Of a stretch of DNA of 64,000 bases, positions 53,463 to 64,000 are shown in pieces. Position 1 is the first letter of the stretch, and each line of letters starts with the position of its first letter. The position numbers and the translations under genes were made by a program. Location: positions 225,899,978 to 225,963,977 of the forward strand of contig OX465281.1 of the NCBI GenBank assembly GCA_949987705.1, in the 5' to 3' direction. The DNA is from Thereva unica. Lineage: Eukaryota; Arthropoda; Insecta; Diptera; Therevidae. The notes beneath the pieces are model-generated. The model was not told where the DNA came from. It did no database searches and saw only the letters and a program-made list of their open reading frames with translations.

Positions 53463-55345
53463 GAAATACGATCTGAAAAGATTTTCATGAAATTCGGTCC
53501 AGCCGTTTTTTTGTTTAAGCGACGTAAGTGATTTTTGTACCTGCACGATATAGCACGAACCAACCATGATACCGACTTCTTTGAGGTGCCGAGCGTAGCG
53601 TATTACCAAAAGTACAGTTTGAAAAGATTTTCATAAAATTCTATCGAGCGGTATCTATGTTTAAAGGGCGTAAGTGATTTTTGTACATGCTCTATAGAAC
53701 GCAAACCAAAAATGATATTGACTTCATTGAGGTGTCGTTCGAAGCGTATTAACCGAAATATGATCTGAAAAGATTTTCATGAAATTCGGTCTAGCCGTTT
53801 TTTTGTTTAAGCGACGTAAGTGATTTTTAACTTCCCAGTATAGGAAGCTATTATAATCGGTCCGAAAATCGAAATCGAAATTTTTGACGTATTTTCATCT
53901 TTCAAGGTCCCAGGAGCATTTTAAGCAAAAAATTGGGAGAAAGTATGTGTGTGTGTGTGTGTGCGTACGTATGTGGTCATATTTTCTTGCACGATATTGC
54001 GCGAACCAAAAAAGATATCGACTTCGTTGAGGTGTCGTTCGAAGCGTATTAACCGAAATATGATCTGAAAAGATTTTCATAAAATTCGGTCGAGCCGTTT
54101 TTTTGTTTAAGCGCCGTAAGTGAGTTTTGTACCTGCACGATATCGCCCGAACCACGAAAGATATTGACTTACTTGAGGTGCCGTTCGAAGCGTATTAGCG
54201 ACAATACAATTTGAAAAGATTTTTATAATATTCGGTCGAGCGGTTTTTTGGTTTAAATGACATAAGTGATTTTTGTACCTGCACGATATCGCGCGAACTA
54301 TAAAAGATATCGACTTAGTTGACGTGCCGTTCGAAGAGTATTAACCCAAATATGATCTGAAAAGATTTTCATAAAATTCGGTCGAACCGTTTTTTTGTTT
54401 AAACGACGTTTATGATTTTTGTACCTGCACGATACCACGCAAACTAAAAACTATATCGACTTCATTGAGGTGCCGAAAAAAGAATATTAACGAAGAAATG
54501 CTCTGAAAAAAATTTCATAATATTCGGTCGGGCCTTTTTTGTTTAAATAGAAAAACTTCGGCTAATTGTCAGAAAGACCTTAAATTGACAAGTTTTGCTA
54601 ATATCTAATAAACTCGATGGAATGAGACCCGTTCTAAACGAGGTGATCTTTTTTGGGTTCTGCACAGCGATCGCCTTTCAACGAAACATCACTTGTCAAA
54701 ATCCGACAATCTTTCAAAATCGTGCAAAAATTTCGTTACCCTTTAAAAACAGCGCGAATTTTTCAAACCTTGGATTAGCACTTTTTGACGGGGAATTGTT
54801 TTTTACGCGTGATACAGTTTCAGAAAATTGCGGTTTATCCCGGGATTTCCAGTAGTTACCGCAAAATTTGTTCTTTTTGGTCAAGTCTGACAATTCCTTA
54901 ACAGTTACAGTTTTGCTAATATCTCCGGAAAGCTTTGGAATTTCCAAATGAAGTCATTCGCTTCTCAGTTTGTCAATGGCGCTTCAGCCCAATTTGAACA
55001 CCCGCTTTAGTGCAGCGAACGAAATACGGAGGAAATGTTTGTTTGCTAACGTTCAGGAAAAACAAATTCTCTAGAAAAATCTTGTTGTTTACCACTATTA
55101 ATAGTTATTTCAACTAGCTTCTCTCAGGATTGTTTTGTCATCAGTTTTGATACTAGCCAATTTTCCACTAGTTCTAAACGTATTACTATTTTGTAAGAAG
55201 TAAGTTTATTCCATCTTCGTTCATCATACTGGGAAGTTAATCGTGTGGACCGAAGGGGTCAAACCCACATCCCAACTAGTTTCAGAACTGAAATAATCCA
55301 AACTGTTTCTCATCCCCCCCGCCCTTAAATCCGCCACTGCTGTAA
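53463..55345. repeat. Repeat family A, second locus, right part with satellite units
   Basis: Tandem units of about 145 bp (AAAAGATTTTCATGAAATTCGG, TGCACGATATCGCGCGAACC, GACTTCGTTGAGGTG) run from 53463 to about 54540. At 53826 another AACTTCCCAGTATAGGAAG end appears inside the array, so a second family A copy is nested. From 54540 to 55060 the sequence matches 12110-12620 inverted. A segment of about 200 bp (55055-55265) has no partner in copy 1. The element ends at CGCCCTTAAATCCGCCACTG (55326-55345), a hAT-like terminus. Confidence 0.75.
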
Positions 55346-57179
55346 GCATAAGTTAAAAAAGTTGATAAATAAAACCATAAAATTAAATGATATAAAATAA
55401 AAATGTTTAATTATAATATACTTTACACATTACAAATTACATTTATAAAAGCAATGCACTGCAAACATTAAAAACTATTATCTGGCGAAAAATTCTGTTT
55501 ATTTTTTTATTTTTGTCTTAACTTTGATTTATTTTTTTATTTACTTTTCATTTCTTCTGCTTATAATTCTATTTTAAATGATTATGACAATGAATAAATT
55601 TGTAATAAAACATATTTGTGTGTGTTTTTTGTTTATTTCCTATTTTTGTTTTTTCTTATTACTTTACAAAACAAACACTAACAACACTCTCCTGGGACTA
55701 ATCCCATTTGCAAACTTACTGAATAATATTGAAAACCATTGTTTCTTTTTTTTCATATATTTATAAACTTTTTTTTATATTCTTCTAATCCAGAATTAAT
55801 TAATAACAACTCACATTTATTTATTTATTTAATTAATTAAAAAAAACATTACACAAAAAGATTAATTATGAAATAAAATTAAAATCACATTTTCATAGAC
55901 TTCGAATTTAAAAATTAATATTAAGTATAATTAAAAAATAAAACAATTTTGTATTTTGTTTGTTTTCATATAATATATAGAGTTTATGAAACAAAAAATA
56001 AAAATGGGAAAATTAATAATAATAATAATTATAATAGTAATGATCTTTGAAATTTGAAAACGACAAAATTCGCAGACTTTTGAAACAATGAAAAGCACTG
56101 AAACTGATCTGTTTTTTTGCAATTATTGTTTGCCAGGAATTAGTATGGTTTATTGGTTTTCCTTATAGGTTTGTAAATTTCTTTGATATGACAAGATTTT
56201 TTACATTGTTTTGCATCAGAGGCTTAAAATTGGTTAAAATAAGAAGTTGGTTGACAATATGACGATAAATCTCGATGGAGGATGATCGTTCTCTGAGGAT
56301 GATCTTCGGGTACAATAATACTTCACTTCTTTGTTCGTTGAAATCACTCCATTTTAGCATGTCGAGTTTAATCTAAGTTTACAAAAATATATTAAACAAT
56401 AAAGTAAGATGGGAATTGTACTGGGGTTTAAAAATAATATTAGCAGATTATTTGAAAATAAGAAATGAGGAAGCGTCGTTAGTAGCTTCAGCTTGCAAGA
56501 GAGGCCAGATAATGTTTAGATGGTAGCAAGTCATGTGAAAGCACCACCTAGGGTTTATACAAAACCCGGCCTCTTTAACCTGTTTCGAGTTTTTACATAC
56601 GAAGAGCAAGACACGGATGATACATTTAGAGGTACTTTTTTCAGCAGGAATTTTAAGACAGATCACGCCTGAGTTTTGTCAAACTGTTATAGTATTTTTG
56701 TTCAGTATTGTTTGACATTTAACCATGAAAAAACTTAGCCCTGCACAGCATCAACAATCAACCAAATATGCGCTCAGCGATGAGAACTCATTTCTGGGTT
56801 AATGGGTATGTCAATTTGCAAAGTTGCTGTATTTGGGCTAAAGAGCAACCCAAAGAACGCGCTGCAGAGCTCGTGAAACCAAGGCTTTATTGCTAGAACA
56901 ATTCGGTGAGCTGTTTATTTAATCTTACGGACCAATGTATTGTCCACCTAGATCATGTGATAGTACACCTAGACCTACATAAATGAACAGGCTACGATTG
57001 AGAGTTGAGAACTGTTCGAACGCGCCATCGAAAATTGGAACTTCAGAATGTAATATGTTAACCGCAGTTGTGCCAATGGTAATGTGTAATGGAAAGAATG
57101 GTTCTTTTGTATGATAGTGAATATTTTTATTTTTGAAAAGTAAATTATAATCCGTGAATACCCCGCCTTCACCAGCTTC
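55346..57179. other. AT-rich stretch with no recognised gene
   Basis: Very AT-rich with homopolymer and ATTT runs, especially 55370-56100. Several short frames but none with recognisable sequence. A minus-strand frame at 56448-56666 is cysteine-containing but shows no family motif. Confidence 0.4.
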
Positions 57180-57420
57180 AGTTTCAATTTAGTTCAGTTC
57201 AAATAGCATAAGTGGCTTCACTGGCTGGCATGTTCAGTTTGGGCTTCAAATTGTTGGTTGCTTTTTCGCCAGAAGTAGGAAAAGCAAAAGCTCACTGGAA
57301 TCATATTCCATTATGGCAGTTGATTATACCAATTTGGGCGAGCTTTTACGTTCAACTTCAATTTCATGTTCTGTTGGTCGAACTCAGGCTTGATTTTTCC
57401 TAAGTTCAATATGTGAAAAA
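57180..57420. repeat. Dispersed repeat E, copy 2
   Basis: AAAGCTCACTGGAATCATATTCC, TTTACGTTCAACTTCAATTTC and GTTGGTCGAACTCAGG parallel the words at 36620-36730. Moderate similarity; class unknown. Confidence 0.45.
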
Positions 57421-58560
57421 GTACAGTTCGTCCGTTGAAGCCGGGGTATAAGTTGAAGAAGCTGCTTTATTCATGAAAATATCTAATAGGGTTACAAAAA
57501 TACAGGGCAATATGTAAACCTCTACCAAAGAAATTTCAAAACGCCCTAGTGGATGAACTGTTATGATTCCCCAGCCCCGACCAAACAATTTTTTGTTCGT
57601 CTATCCAAAACCTATCCACGGCCAGTCGTTTCGACATTTTCACTGATACACCCTGTATACTTTACTTTGTATGTCCGCAGAAAAGAGCACTCCGTTTAAT
57701 ATAAAATTCATGGCAGCCTGTAGATATGTAAATAAGTTCGAAAACCTTATATTTTAGTCACCTTTTGCAATAGATTTTCGTATGGTAAACTAAACCTTTG
57801 TTATCATCAAGATAATTTCTCGTTTTCATCGTCCTATACAATTTCTTAAAGTTTAAATTTTGTTCTCTTAGGAGTAGATTAAGAACGCGCAAAATTCGTT
57901 CCCCTTAGGAGCGCTGGAAACGACAGCTTGTAACCGGTGTCAAGGCTTTTTAAATATAAGTATCTAACCTAAATCTAAGTTTGTACTAGAAGCACTACAA
58001 CACAGCTAACAGTTCGAGAAGTATGTCCTTCGGAGAATTCTTAGCCGATTTCAGAAACTCTACAATTACGAGATCCACGAGAAACATAGATGTCATGTAG
58101 AAAATGAAGCTGGATGAACCTTCAGTGAGAAGGTTGTATGAACGAAGAGGAACCGGTTCGGCAAATCCTTTTATGCAGGATTTGTGCGATGCGACATCGA
58201 GGTAGACCAATCATTACCCAGGCGTTTGAAATGCCAAATTGGATGAAATCGGCTCAGTATCGGACCAGTGGTATATTGTTTCTTCCTCCCTGAAAGGCCA
58301 ATAGCTATCCCAGCAGTATAGAGCTGGAGAAGTATGCTTGTAAAAGCGGGCAGCACTTCCGTAGCACTTCCTGTGCGACTGTGAGGCTGCAGCTAGGGGA
58401 AGATGGAGTCTTCTCCAACGCGACTTTCCTACTCCCAGGGTATATGATGCTAGGCTATATCAAACGCCTTAAGTTAGAAGGTTTTTAACGACGACGGTGT
58501 TGGCACAATAGACTAAACTATACAGACAAAGATACAAGACATTTCTTTAAATTAATTTTT
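57421..58560. other. Stretch with no recognised gene
   Basis: A frame at 58020-58110 reads MSFGEFLADFRNSTITRSTR before a stop and may be an eroded coding piece, but I cannot assign it. GATACACCCTGTATAC at 57645-57660 is a word often seen at transposon ends; no partner was found. Confidence 0.35.
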
Positions 58561-58574
58561 ATTCTTCTACATCT

Positions 58575-59505
58575 CCTTGTACGGTAATAATCGGAACCCA
58601 AAGTCGGATTTCTTGCGCCTAAACTGCGCCAATAGTGCGTCGGAAATGTTCATTCGAACACGTCTTTAGTCTAAAGGGAGCAAACGCGGCACCCACCGTG
58701 CGGACAGCTTTCTCATGCTGAAACCTTTATTTAATATGTGACAAACACGTTCTACATTTTCATAGCCTCTGCTATCTCTCTCACTTTAATTCGGCAGTCG
58801 TCTATCACCATTTGGTGAATTTTAGCGATGTTATCATCAGTAGTTGCAGTTTTTGGACGTCCCACTGACATATAGGAATGGACTGCTGATTGACAATGTC
58901 GAATGGCACCATTTTTCTCCAGAAATAGAAAACCGTTTTACGTAAACAAAAAAATTTTCTTGGATTTTACGAGAAAATAAGTGATAAGATGTCTGTTATA
59001 ATTAATAGAAATAAATTTCCATCACTCATTTTTATTTATTAGCAGTTTTTTCATTAAATAAATGTATTTATTCCAAAACTGTGACGGTTCTTTCCCCTGT
59101 TTAACGAACTTTTCAAAATAGCTCAAGAGTGAGAGAGACGAACAAAAACTATACCTGTCTATTTTTTTCTAATTATGTTTACTTCGCTGACATGCGCTGA
59201 CGATTAAAGTTCATAGGAATTTAACGTGGGAGTGAGACAGTAATAGTTTTTGGTGCCACTTTTTTGTATGGGATTTTGCTTATTTAGCAGTCCATTACTA
59301 TATATGTCAGTGGGACGTCCCGAATGTTCATCGCCTCCCATGCTCTCACGGCCATGTTTAAATTCAGCTGCCAAAAAATTCACTGTGGTAAATGATGGTG
59401 CAGCGTCCCCGTACACATTGTCCAACTCATCTTTGATTTACATCGGCATATTGCCTTTCAACAACAAAAATTTAATGGCAGCTCAATACTCAATATTTTT
59501 CCTTT
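58575..59505 (-). pseudogene. mariner transposase remnant (N-terminal half), split by a MITE
   Basis: On the minus strand the N-terminal helix-turn-helix region reads AAIKFLLLKGNMP, then VYGDAAPSFTTVNFLAAEF, then DEHSGRP. After the MITE it resumes GRPKTATTDDNIAKIHQM and IKVREIAEAMK, with VCHILNKGFSMRKLSARWVP and RMNISDALLAQFRR in another frame. These blocks are characteristic of mariner transposases, which cut and paste at TA sites. The DDE/D catalytic domain is missing and stops and frameshifts are present. Terminal inverted repeats were not identified. Confidence 0.88.
58862..59312. mobile_element. Inverted-repeat MITE, 451 bp, TSD GGACGTCC, inside mariner
   Basis: Ends CACTGACATATA and its inverse TATATGTCAGTG; the inverted similarity continues through AATGGACTGCT. 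GGACGTCC flanks both sides (58854-58861 and 59313-59320). Removing the element and one GGACGTCC joins SGRP to KTATTD of the mariner frame. An 8-bp duplication suits hAT or P. GGACGTCC is itself a palindrome. No coding capacity. Confidence 0.85.
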
Positions 59506-61385
59506 TGCATATCGACTCACTCAAACGACTGCGCGTTCAAAATGGCTGAAACTTTGGTGGGTAACTGTCAAAAGATGCACACTAGCTTTTATTGTGCTGT
59601 GAGTGCTGCCATCTTCACATTGAGGTCGGAAACTTTTCAAACCACCCTCATATTGCTGAGTATGCATTTTTTAAAATCGATTGTTTAGGCTTAGGGGAAT
59701 GTTTAGCCATTGTTAATATGAGGAATAATGATGGATTTGGGCCAAGATTAAAACAATCAGCAAACGCATACCAATAAACTTGTGAACTATGTTCTATTTC
59801 GCACAGTATTGGATGTTTTGCGTTCGCTTTATTTAATCGGCATTTCTTCTTGTATGTCACAAATGTTTGAACTTTCATTATTCCTATAATGACCCGTAAT
59901 GGAATGGGTAGACGTTGTGTATGAGTCTAATTTTGAATGAGCTCTAAGAGATGTTGGGACGTGCTAATGTTAGCTCCTTTATAAGATCGTAACTCCTGTG
60001 GATATATCTGTCTATCTTACTATCTGAAAATTATTGAAAATTGTATCACCGGCTTCCTTTAAAATGGAATGTTTGTAGCCTTGAATATCATAGCAAGTTT
60101 GTGAGATGACTAACAACATTATCCAACTAAAACTGAATCTCGCGCATGCTATCTATCGCTATCACGAATTTTAATGTCCTCCATTTTATAAGTTATTTTA
60201 TTTTTACTAGATATAAAAGCAATACCGATGCCATACTAATTCCCAGCTAACAATCGCAAAAAAAACTGATAGCAAAAAGGAAAATTTACGAAAAAAGAGG
60301 AAAATGTCAAATAAAACGTTTCCTTACAAGCGGCAGCAGAATTTGTGTTTGTAAAAATTTTCACGTTTTGTAAAATCTTTTAGCGTTTTCTAAATGTGTC
60401 TCAAAAGAAGGACTGAAAAATTGCTTAATTACTACCGGAATCTTAAGAGCTGCAATCGTGCATCTTCGAGGCCCAGAGTCTAAGGCTGGAGTAGACTCAG
60501 CTAGAAGAAAGTCTGGGGTTTTTCCTTGGCGTTGTTTTGCTGAAGTTTTTATCATTTCTAAGCTAAAATAAAATGTTCATCCAATGGTGAAGAAATTTGT
60601 CTTTTTTGGATTTCCTATTTGATGTGATTCCTTCTTTTTTAGTTTTTTTTTTTTGGAGCAACTAGATTCATCCAATTTGGAAGACATCCGAGGCGAATTT
60701 CACGATTTTCTTGGATGACAACTTTTCCTATTATTGCCGAGTTGCTGGCTACGGCGGCAGCGGCGGAAAATATTGCAGATTGTAGAGAAGATGTTTGTCT
60801 ACCTTTGCGGGCTGATGTTTTCTTGTTGTACTTTTCCGTGTTTCTTTTGCTGAACGTCTGTCGTTTTCATGATTCTACTTCGTTTTTTGTTATGTGTTTT
60901 TGTGGCAAAAAAAATTTATCTGTAAGAGAGAGAGAAGAAAATTTGTTTTTAGTAACTAGATAATTATAGGTAGAGTAGCATTACATGTTCTATAGAATGG
61001 AAATTGGATATGTAACAAAGATTCAAAAGTGGAAATGAATTATTTCTCATACGTATTAATCCATAGGTATGTGGGATAGTTGGTCGTTCCATATAACTGA
61101 AATCCTCGGATTATTTCTTCTTTCTTGTGGTTAGGTACTGTATCCAAAAGTACCGAGATCATTCGCTTGACTTTTTGTACTACACCCTATGCCTCGATGT
61201 TGTAGATCAGACCGGTTTAACAGGTTCAAAAGTATGCTAGTACGCTGGTCATCCTTTCTCTTGCGCCCCAACCATTCCTTGGACGTCTTAAGAAGGGGCA
61301 AGGAAGGTACCGCGTGGAATCAGCCAGTCCAAGAGCGGGCCACTTGCCTATCCTGGAAGACATGGTTCCGTTTGTTTTTGTTGAC
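59506..61385. other. Stretch with no recognised gene
   Basis: No domain or repeat end recognised. Short frames at 60361-60555 (minus) and 60715-60963 (plus, with a hydrophobic stretch VFLLYFSVFLLLNV) lack other support. Bases 61180-61385 may already be eroded LINE sequence. Confidence 0.4.
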
Positions 61386-61880
61386 CCTTAAGTTCTCATA
61401 AGTGCATGCCAATATAGCGTATAACTCTGTTTGAAAGATCGTTGCTAGGGTGCCTAGGCTTATTGCTCGGAGCCACCCATGTACCATAATACTCCACTGT
61501 GCTTGACCACGGAAGGTGGCTCAAATTTTCAGATCTGAAAGAGCATGCAGTCCGATAGCATTCCCGCTACCAGAATCTCTTCTGTAATGCTAGGTACTAT
61601 AAAACATGAGGACGGATAAGTATCCGAGACCAGCGCAGGGTTGGCCATTCGTTATCAGTAGCAGCGTTTATGGCAGATTTCTCTACCTCAGGTGAAGTGG
61701 TACCAAATTGAAGAGAGTCTTCGCCAGCTAAGTGGGGATGACTTTGATGATAATAAGGCATGTTACGCTTTGAATTTTGGTTATGCGCTGTTCTGTGCCA
61801 CCACACTAAAGCCCAGTAAGTTACGACTGGTCTTAGGATAGATGATGCCAGCGCCGGAACTGGTGCTGAAACGGCCCCGG
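61386..61880 (-). pseudogene. Remnant of the I/LOA/R1-group LINE (RT thumb to RNase H)
   Basis: The DNA AAGTTCTCATAAGTGCATGCC (61391-61411) and the following 200 bp match 24959-25210. The minus-strand frame 61917-61597 includes SILRPVVTYWALVWWHRTAHN and SPEVEKSAINAATDNEW, parallel to IIRPMVTSRALVLWHRTA and LEVEKSAKNVALQ of the 25-kb copy. It is more decayed and lacks an intact RNase H. Confidence 0.8.
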
Positions 61881-62039
61881 GGAAAAACAAAACATAGGGG
61901 CCCCATTTAAAAATCATTTGTGATGATAATATATAGTATAAACGAGGGGTAAAAATTACAGTATTTTGTTAATTACCATATTTATTTTTAACATCTTAGA
62001 CCAACTTGAGAAAACAACATATTCCAGCAATGTTTTATA

Positions 62040-63580
62040 AACTCTCTTATGACATTTTGTTACATATAAACGTGAGAGCTAGTTTTGTTCGTTAGAGAAC
62101 TAGTTTTTGATCAACTTCAATTTCGAAAAAGTGTGCTCAGCTTTCGAAGTATTCACGGGGACAGTTAGGAATACGAAGAGTGCTGTGCACACATCTAAAT
62201 AACGGAACGACAATGAGGAGTTTTGAATGATCAAGAGCAGGGCCAGCGCTTGGGTCTTGTGCGCCCGGTGCAATATGCCATATTGTGCGCCCGGTGCAGT
62301 ATGCCGTATTGCGCCCCATCTGCTGTTCATTACATTTGATCGCAGTGAAAGACAATAAAAAAAGACAAAAAAAAAGTGCTCCAGCGTAGTATTAATGAAT
62401 TAAGAGATTTTTCTCTCTCAATTGGGAGAGTTTTCTCCAGAATTTTTACTTGAAATTCTCTAAGACGTTCCTCTTTCTTGCGTAAAATTTCATGAAAATC
62501 TCGAAGTTAAAATCTCGGTTAAGCAAAATTTGCACACGGTTTTTCTTGCATGAGAAAAAACAGAAACCAAATTTGGTACAATTGTGTAATTTCATGCAAC
62601 CGCGGAATTTTATCGAGAAAAAAAATGTAAAAACAATTCGCGGTAATAAAAATGAATTCCTGTAATACTTTAAAAAAAAGTCCGGGAACTTCATTTCATT
62701 TAAATTAATATTTAAAAATCCTTTTTTCTGAAATTGCGCCCCTGTCCAATTGCGCCCGGTGCATGTGCACCATTTACGCCTATAAAAGCGCCGCCCCTGA
62801 TCAAGAGACGGGCTAACTCTTTGACACCTTTCACTGAACTGATCTCTTTCGAAAATGTCGACCTAACAGAAAGCAACTGAGAGGAAAGAAAGGTGCCACG
62901 TCATTCGAAAAAGTTTTGGAAAACAGTTCAGCTTTTTGCGATAACTCGCTCTTCGGTGAATTCATGAGATATTGAGGTTGCAGGTTGATCTCCAAAACAT
63001 TTGTTATCCAAGACCTTTTTCATTCCATCAACCCAATCTTCGAATTGCGATGACATCGTATCTATCATTGGGCAAAAATATTAACTCGAAAGCTTTGATG
63101 CGGATCGGTAAATCTTTCATCTTGGGGCAATTCATCAAAGTGAGAGTTGACCTTCCGTGATTTTTTGTCTAAAAACTTTTTTTCGACTTTCCACTTATCG
63201 CAAATTTCTGATATTTTTATCAATAAACAATCAAAAGCTCTCCTTAAGCTCTAAATAGTTGGTAAAGAAATTTGGAGCTGATCATGTGCAAAAAAGAGAT
63301 TGATTTGTTCTGTCTGCAATAATTTGGACGGCAAGTACTTTAATCGCAATATGTCGTTTTGAAGAGCAAGAAGAAAAAGCAGTGATCTATGACCAGATCA
63401 ATCGGTTCACCTTTATCATTGTAGAAAACATGTACAAAACGGAACCCTAAGTATTTGGTGTATTGTAAGAAACCAGAAGCTTTCTCTGCCAGATCAGTCT
63501 ATTCTTGAATTAGTCCCTTCTTGCTGAATGGTGCCAGAATATTGTTTTGTCGGGTTTCATTATCACACCAGCTGGTGATC
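62040..63580 (-). pseudogene. hAT transposase remnant (ZMYM1/TTF-type), split by a hAT MITE
   Basis: On the minus strand the end of the frame reads VCTALFVFLTVPVNTSKAE followed by HTFSKLKLIKN and a stop at 62100. This is the C-terminal dimerisation block of hAT transposases (normally PVT.ASAERSFSKLKLIK). Upstream, beyond the MITE, are broken frames with ITSQFEDWVDGMKKVLDN and GFRFVHVFYNDKGEPIDL, which fit the middle of ZMYM1-like hAT proteins. Stops and frameshifts abound. GGCCCCGGGG near 61872 and GGGGCCCC near 61903 may mark an old left end. Confidence 0.7.
62238..62799. mobile_element. hAT-type MITE, 562 bp, TSD ATCAAGAG
   Basis: Starts CAGGGCCAGCGCTTGGG and ends AAAAGCGCCGCCCCTG, flanked by ATCAAGAG at 62230-62237 and 62800-62807. 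It has GCGCCCGGTGCA words near both ends, as in the elements at 42.7, 46.2 and 49.1 kb. It sits inside a decayed hAT transposase gene. Confidence 0.9.
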
Positions 63581-64000
63581 AAGGCAAGCGTAGCCGGCGG
63601 ATACTGTGGGTATGGTGGATAGCAGCAGCGCCCACCCGGAAAATTCTGGATCCGGAATTCTTCATCCGGAATTTGAGAATAAATGAGTGTGTTACATGAA
63701 GAATGCGCCGAATCTCACACAATAAAAGAAAACGAGCTCTGCATTATCCTGGATACGTAGTCATACCAGTCACAACGCTAAGCTATCGTGCCTGAAATGA
63801 TGGAGGAATTGTCTATATTCTCCATTTCCACTTAAGGTCTGTGAGGGGTCGTAACCCAATTAAAAATAATTTAGTTGGTTAATTCTCTTATAAGCACACA
63901 CGTGCCTGCAGCTAGCACGCATAGCGAACAAATAGGCATGCCACAAAAGTATGCACGCTCCCGCCACTGGCATACACACTCTCGCCATTGGCATACACAC
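63581..64000. other. Unclassified right edge with short terminal tandem words
   Basis: No gene recognised. The last 50 bases hold GCCACTGGCATACACACTCTC and then CGCCATTGGCATACACAC, the start of a 19-20-bp tandem that continues beyond the window. Confidence 0.4.

Noticed and set aside
1..64000. CRISPR array, operon, bacterial or phage island
   Set aside because: No spaced direct repeats of CRISPR type, no operon layout or ribosome binding sites; all coding signals are eukaryotic transposons or small host genes.

Overview
This window reads as insect nuclear DNA, most likely from a fly (Diptera). It is AT-rich, has no operons, no ribosome binding sites and no run of conserved bacterial genes, and it is full of non-LTR retrotransposons (LINEs) and short inverted-repeat DNA transposons. 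The strongest host gene, at 14.8-15.1 kb, encodes a diptericin-type antimicrobial peptide, and classical diptericins are best known from flies. Species cannot be named from the sequence.

Layout. 0-14.5 kb: a LINE 3' tail at the left edge, a decayed RTE-like LINE on the minus strand (3.6-5.9 kb), a 5'-truncated jockey/CR1-like LINE ('family J') with a long open RT frame (6.1-8.4 kb), and a satellite-bearing repeat ('family A', 12.0-13.2 kb). 14.7-15.15 kb: the diptericin-like gene with a kappaB-like site, TATA box and poly(A) signal. 15.2-19.4 kb: a nest in which repeat 'family B' is split by a CR1-like LINE, itself split by a solo LTR, and again by a 1.1-kb inverted-repeat element with 8-bp target duplications. 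20.5-20.9 kb: a 143-bp-arm palindrome. 21.3-21.8 kb: a candidate pair of host exons. 22.5-24.7 kb: a tRNA-like SINE head, a hAT MITE and a long-inverted-repeat element.

24.7-31.9 kb: an RNase H-bearing I/LOA/R1-group LINE on the minus strand, interrupted by an almost complete 3.4-kb family J LINE and rearranged by an insertion copied from about 2 kb away. 33.45-34.47 kb: a Transib-like non-autonomous element whose ends begin with CACAGTG. 34.7-43.5 kb: two complementary, internally deleted RTE copies, a MITE and an RNase H LINE remnant. 43.6-50.1 kb: an inverted-repeat element and nested hAT elements, some carrying a piece of LINE RT. 50.3-55.3 kb: a second, nearly identical family J LINE inside family A satellite units. 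58.5-59.5 kb: a mariner remnant split by a MITE. 61.4-63.6 kb: further LINE and hAT transposase remnants.

Apart from the immune peptide and the tentative exons I see no intact host gene. Most of the window is a layered record of insertions in which target-site duplications and restored reading frames allow the order of events to be read. The recently active element is family J: two copies about 24 kb apart differ by few substitutions and each has one small frame-breaking change.
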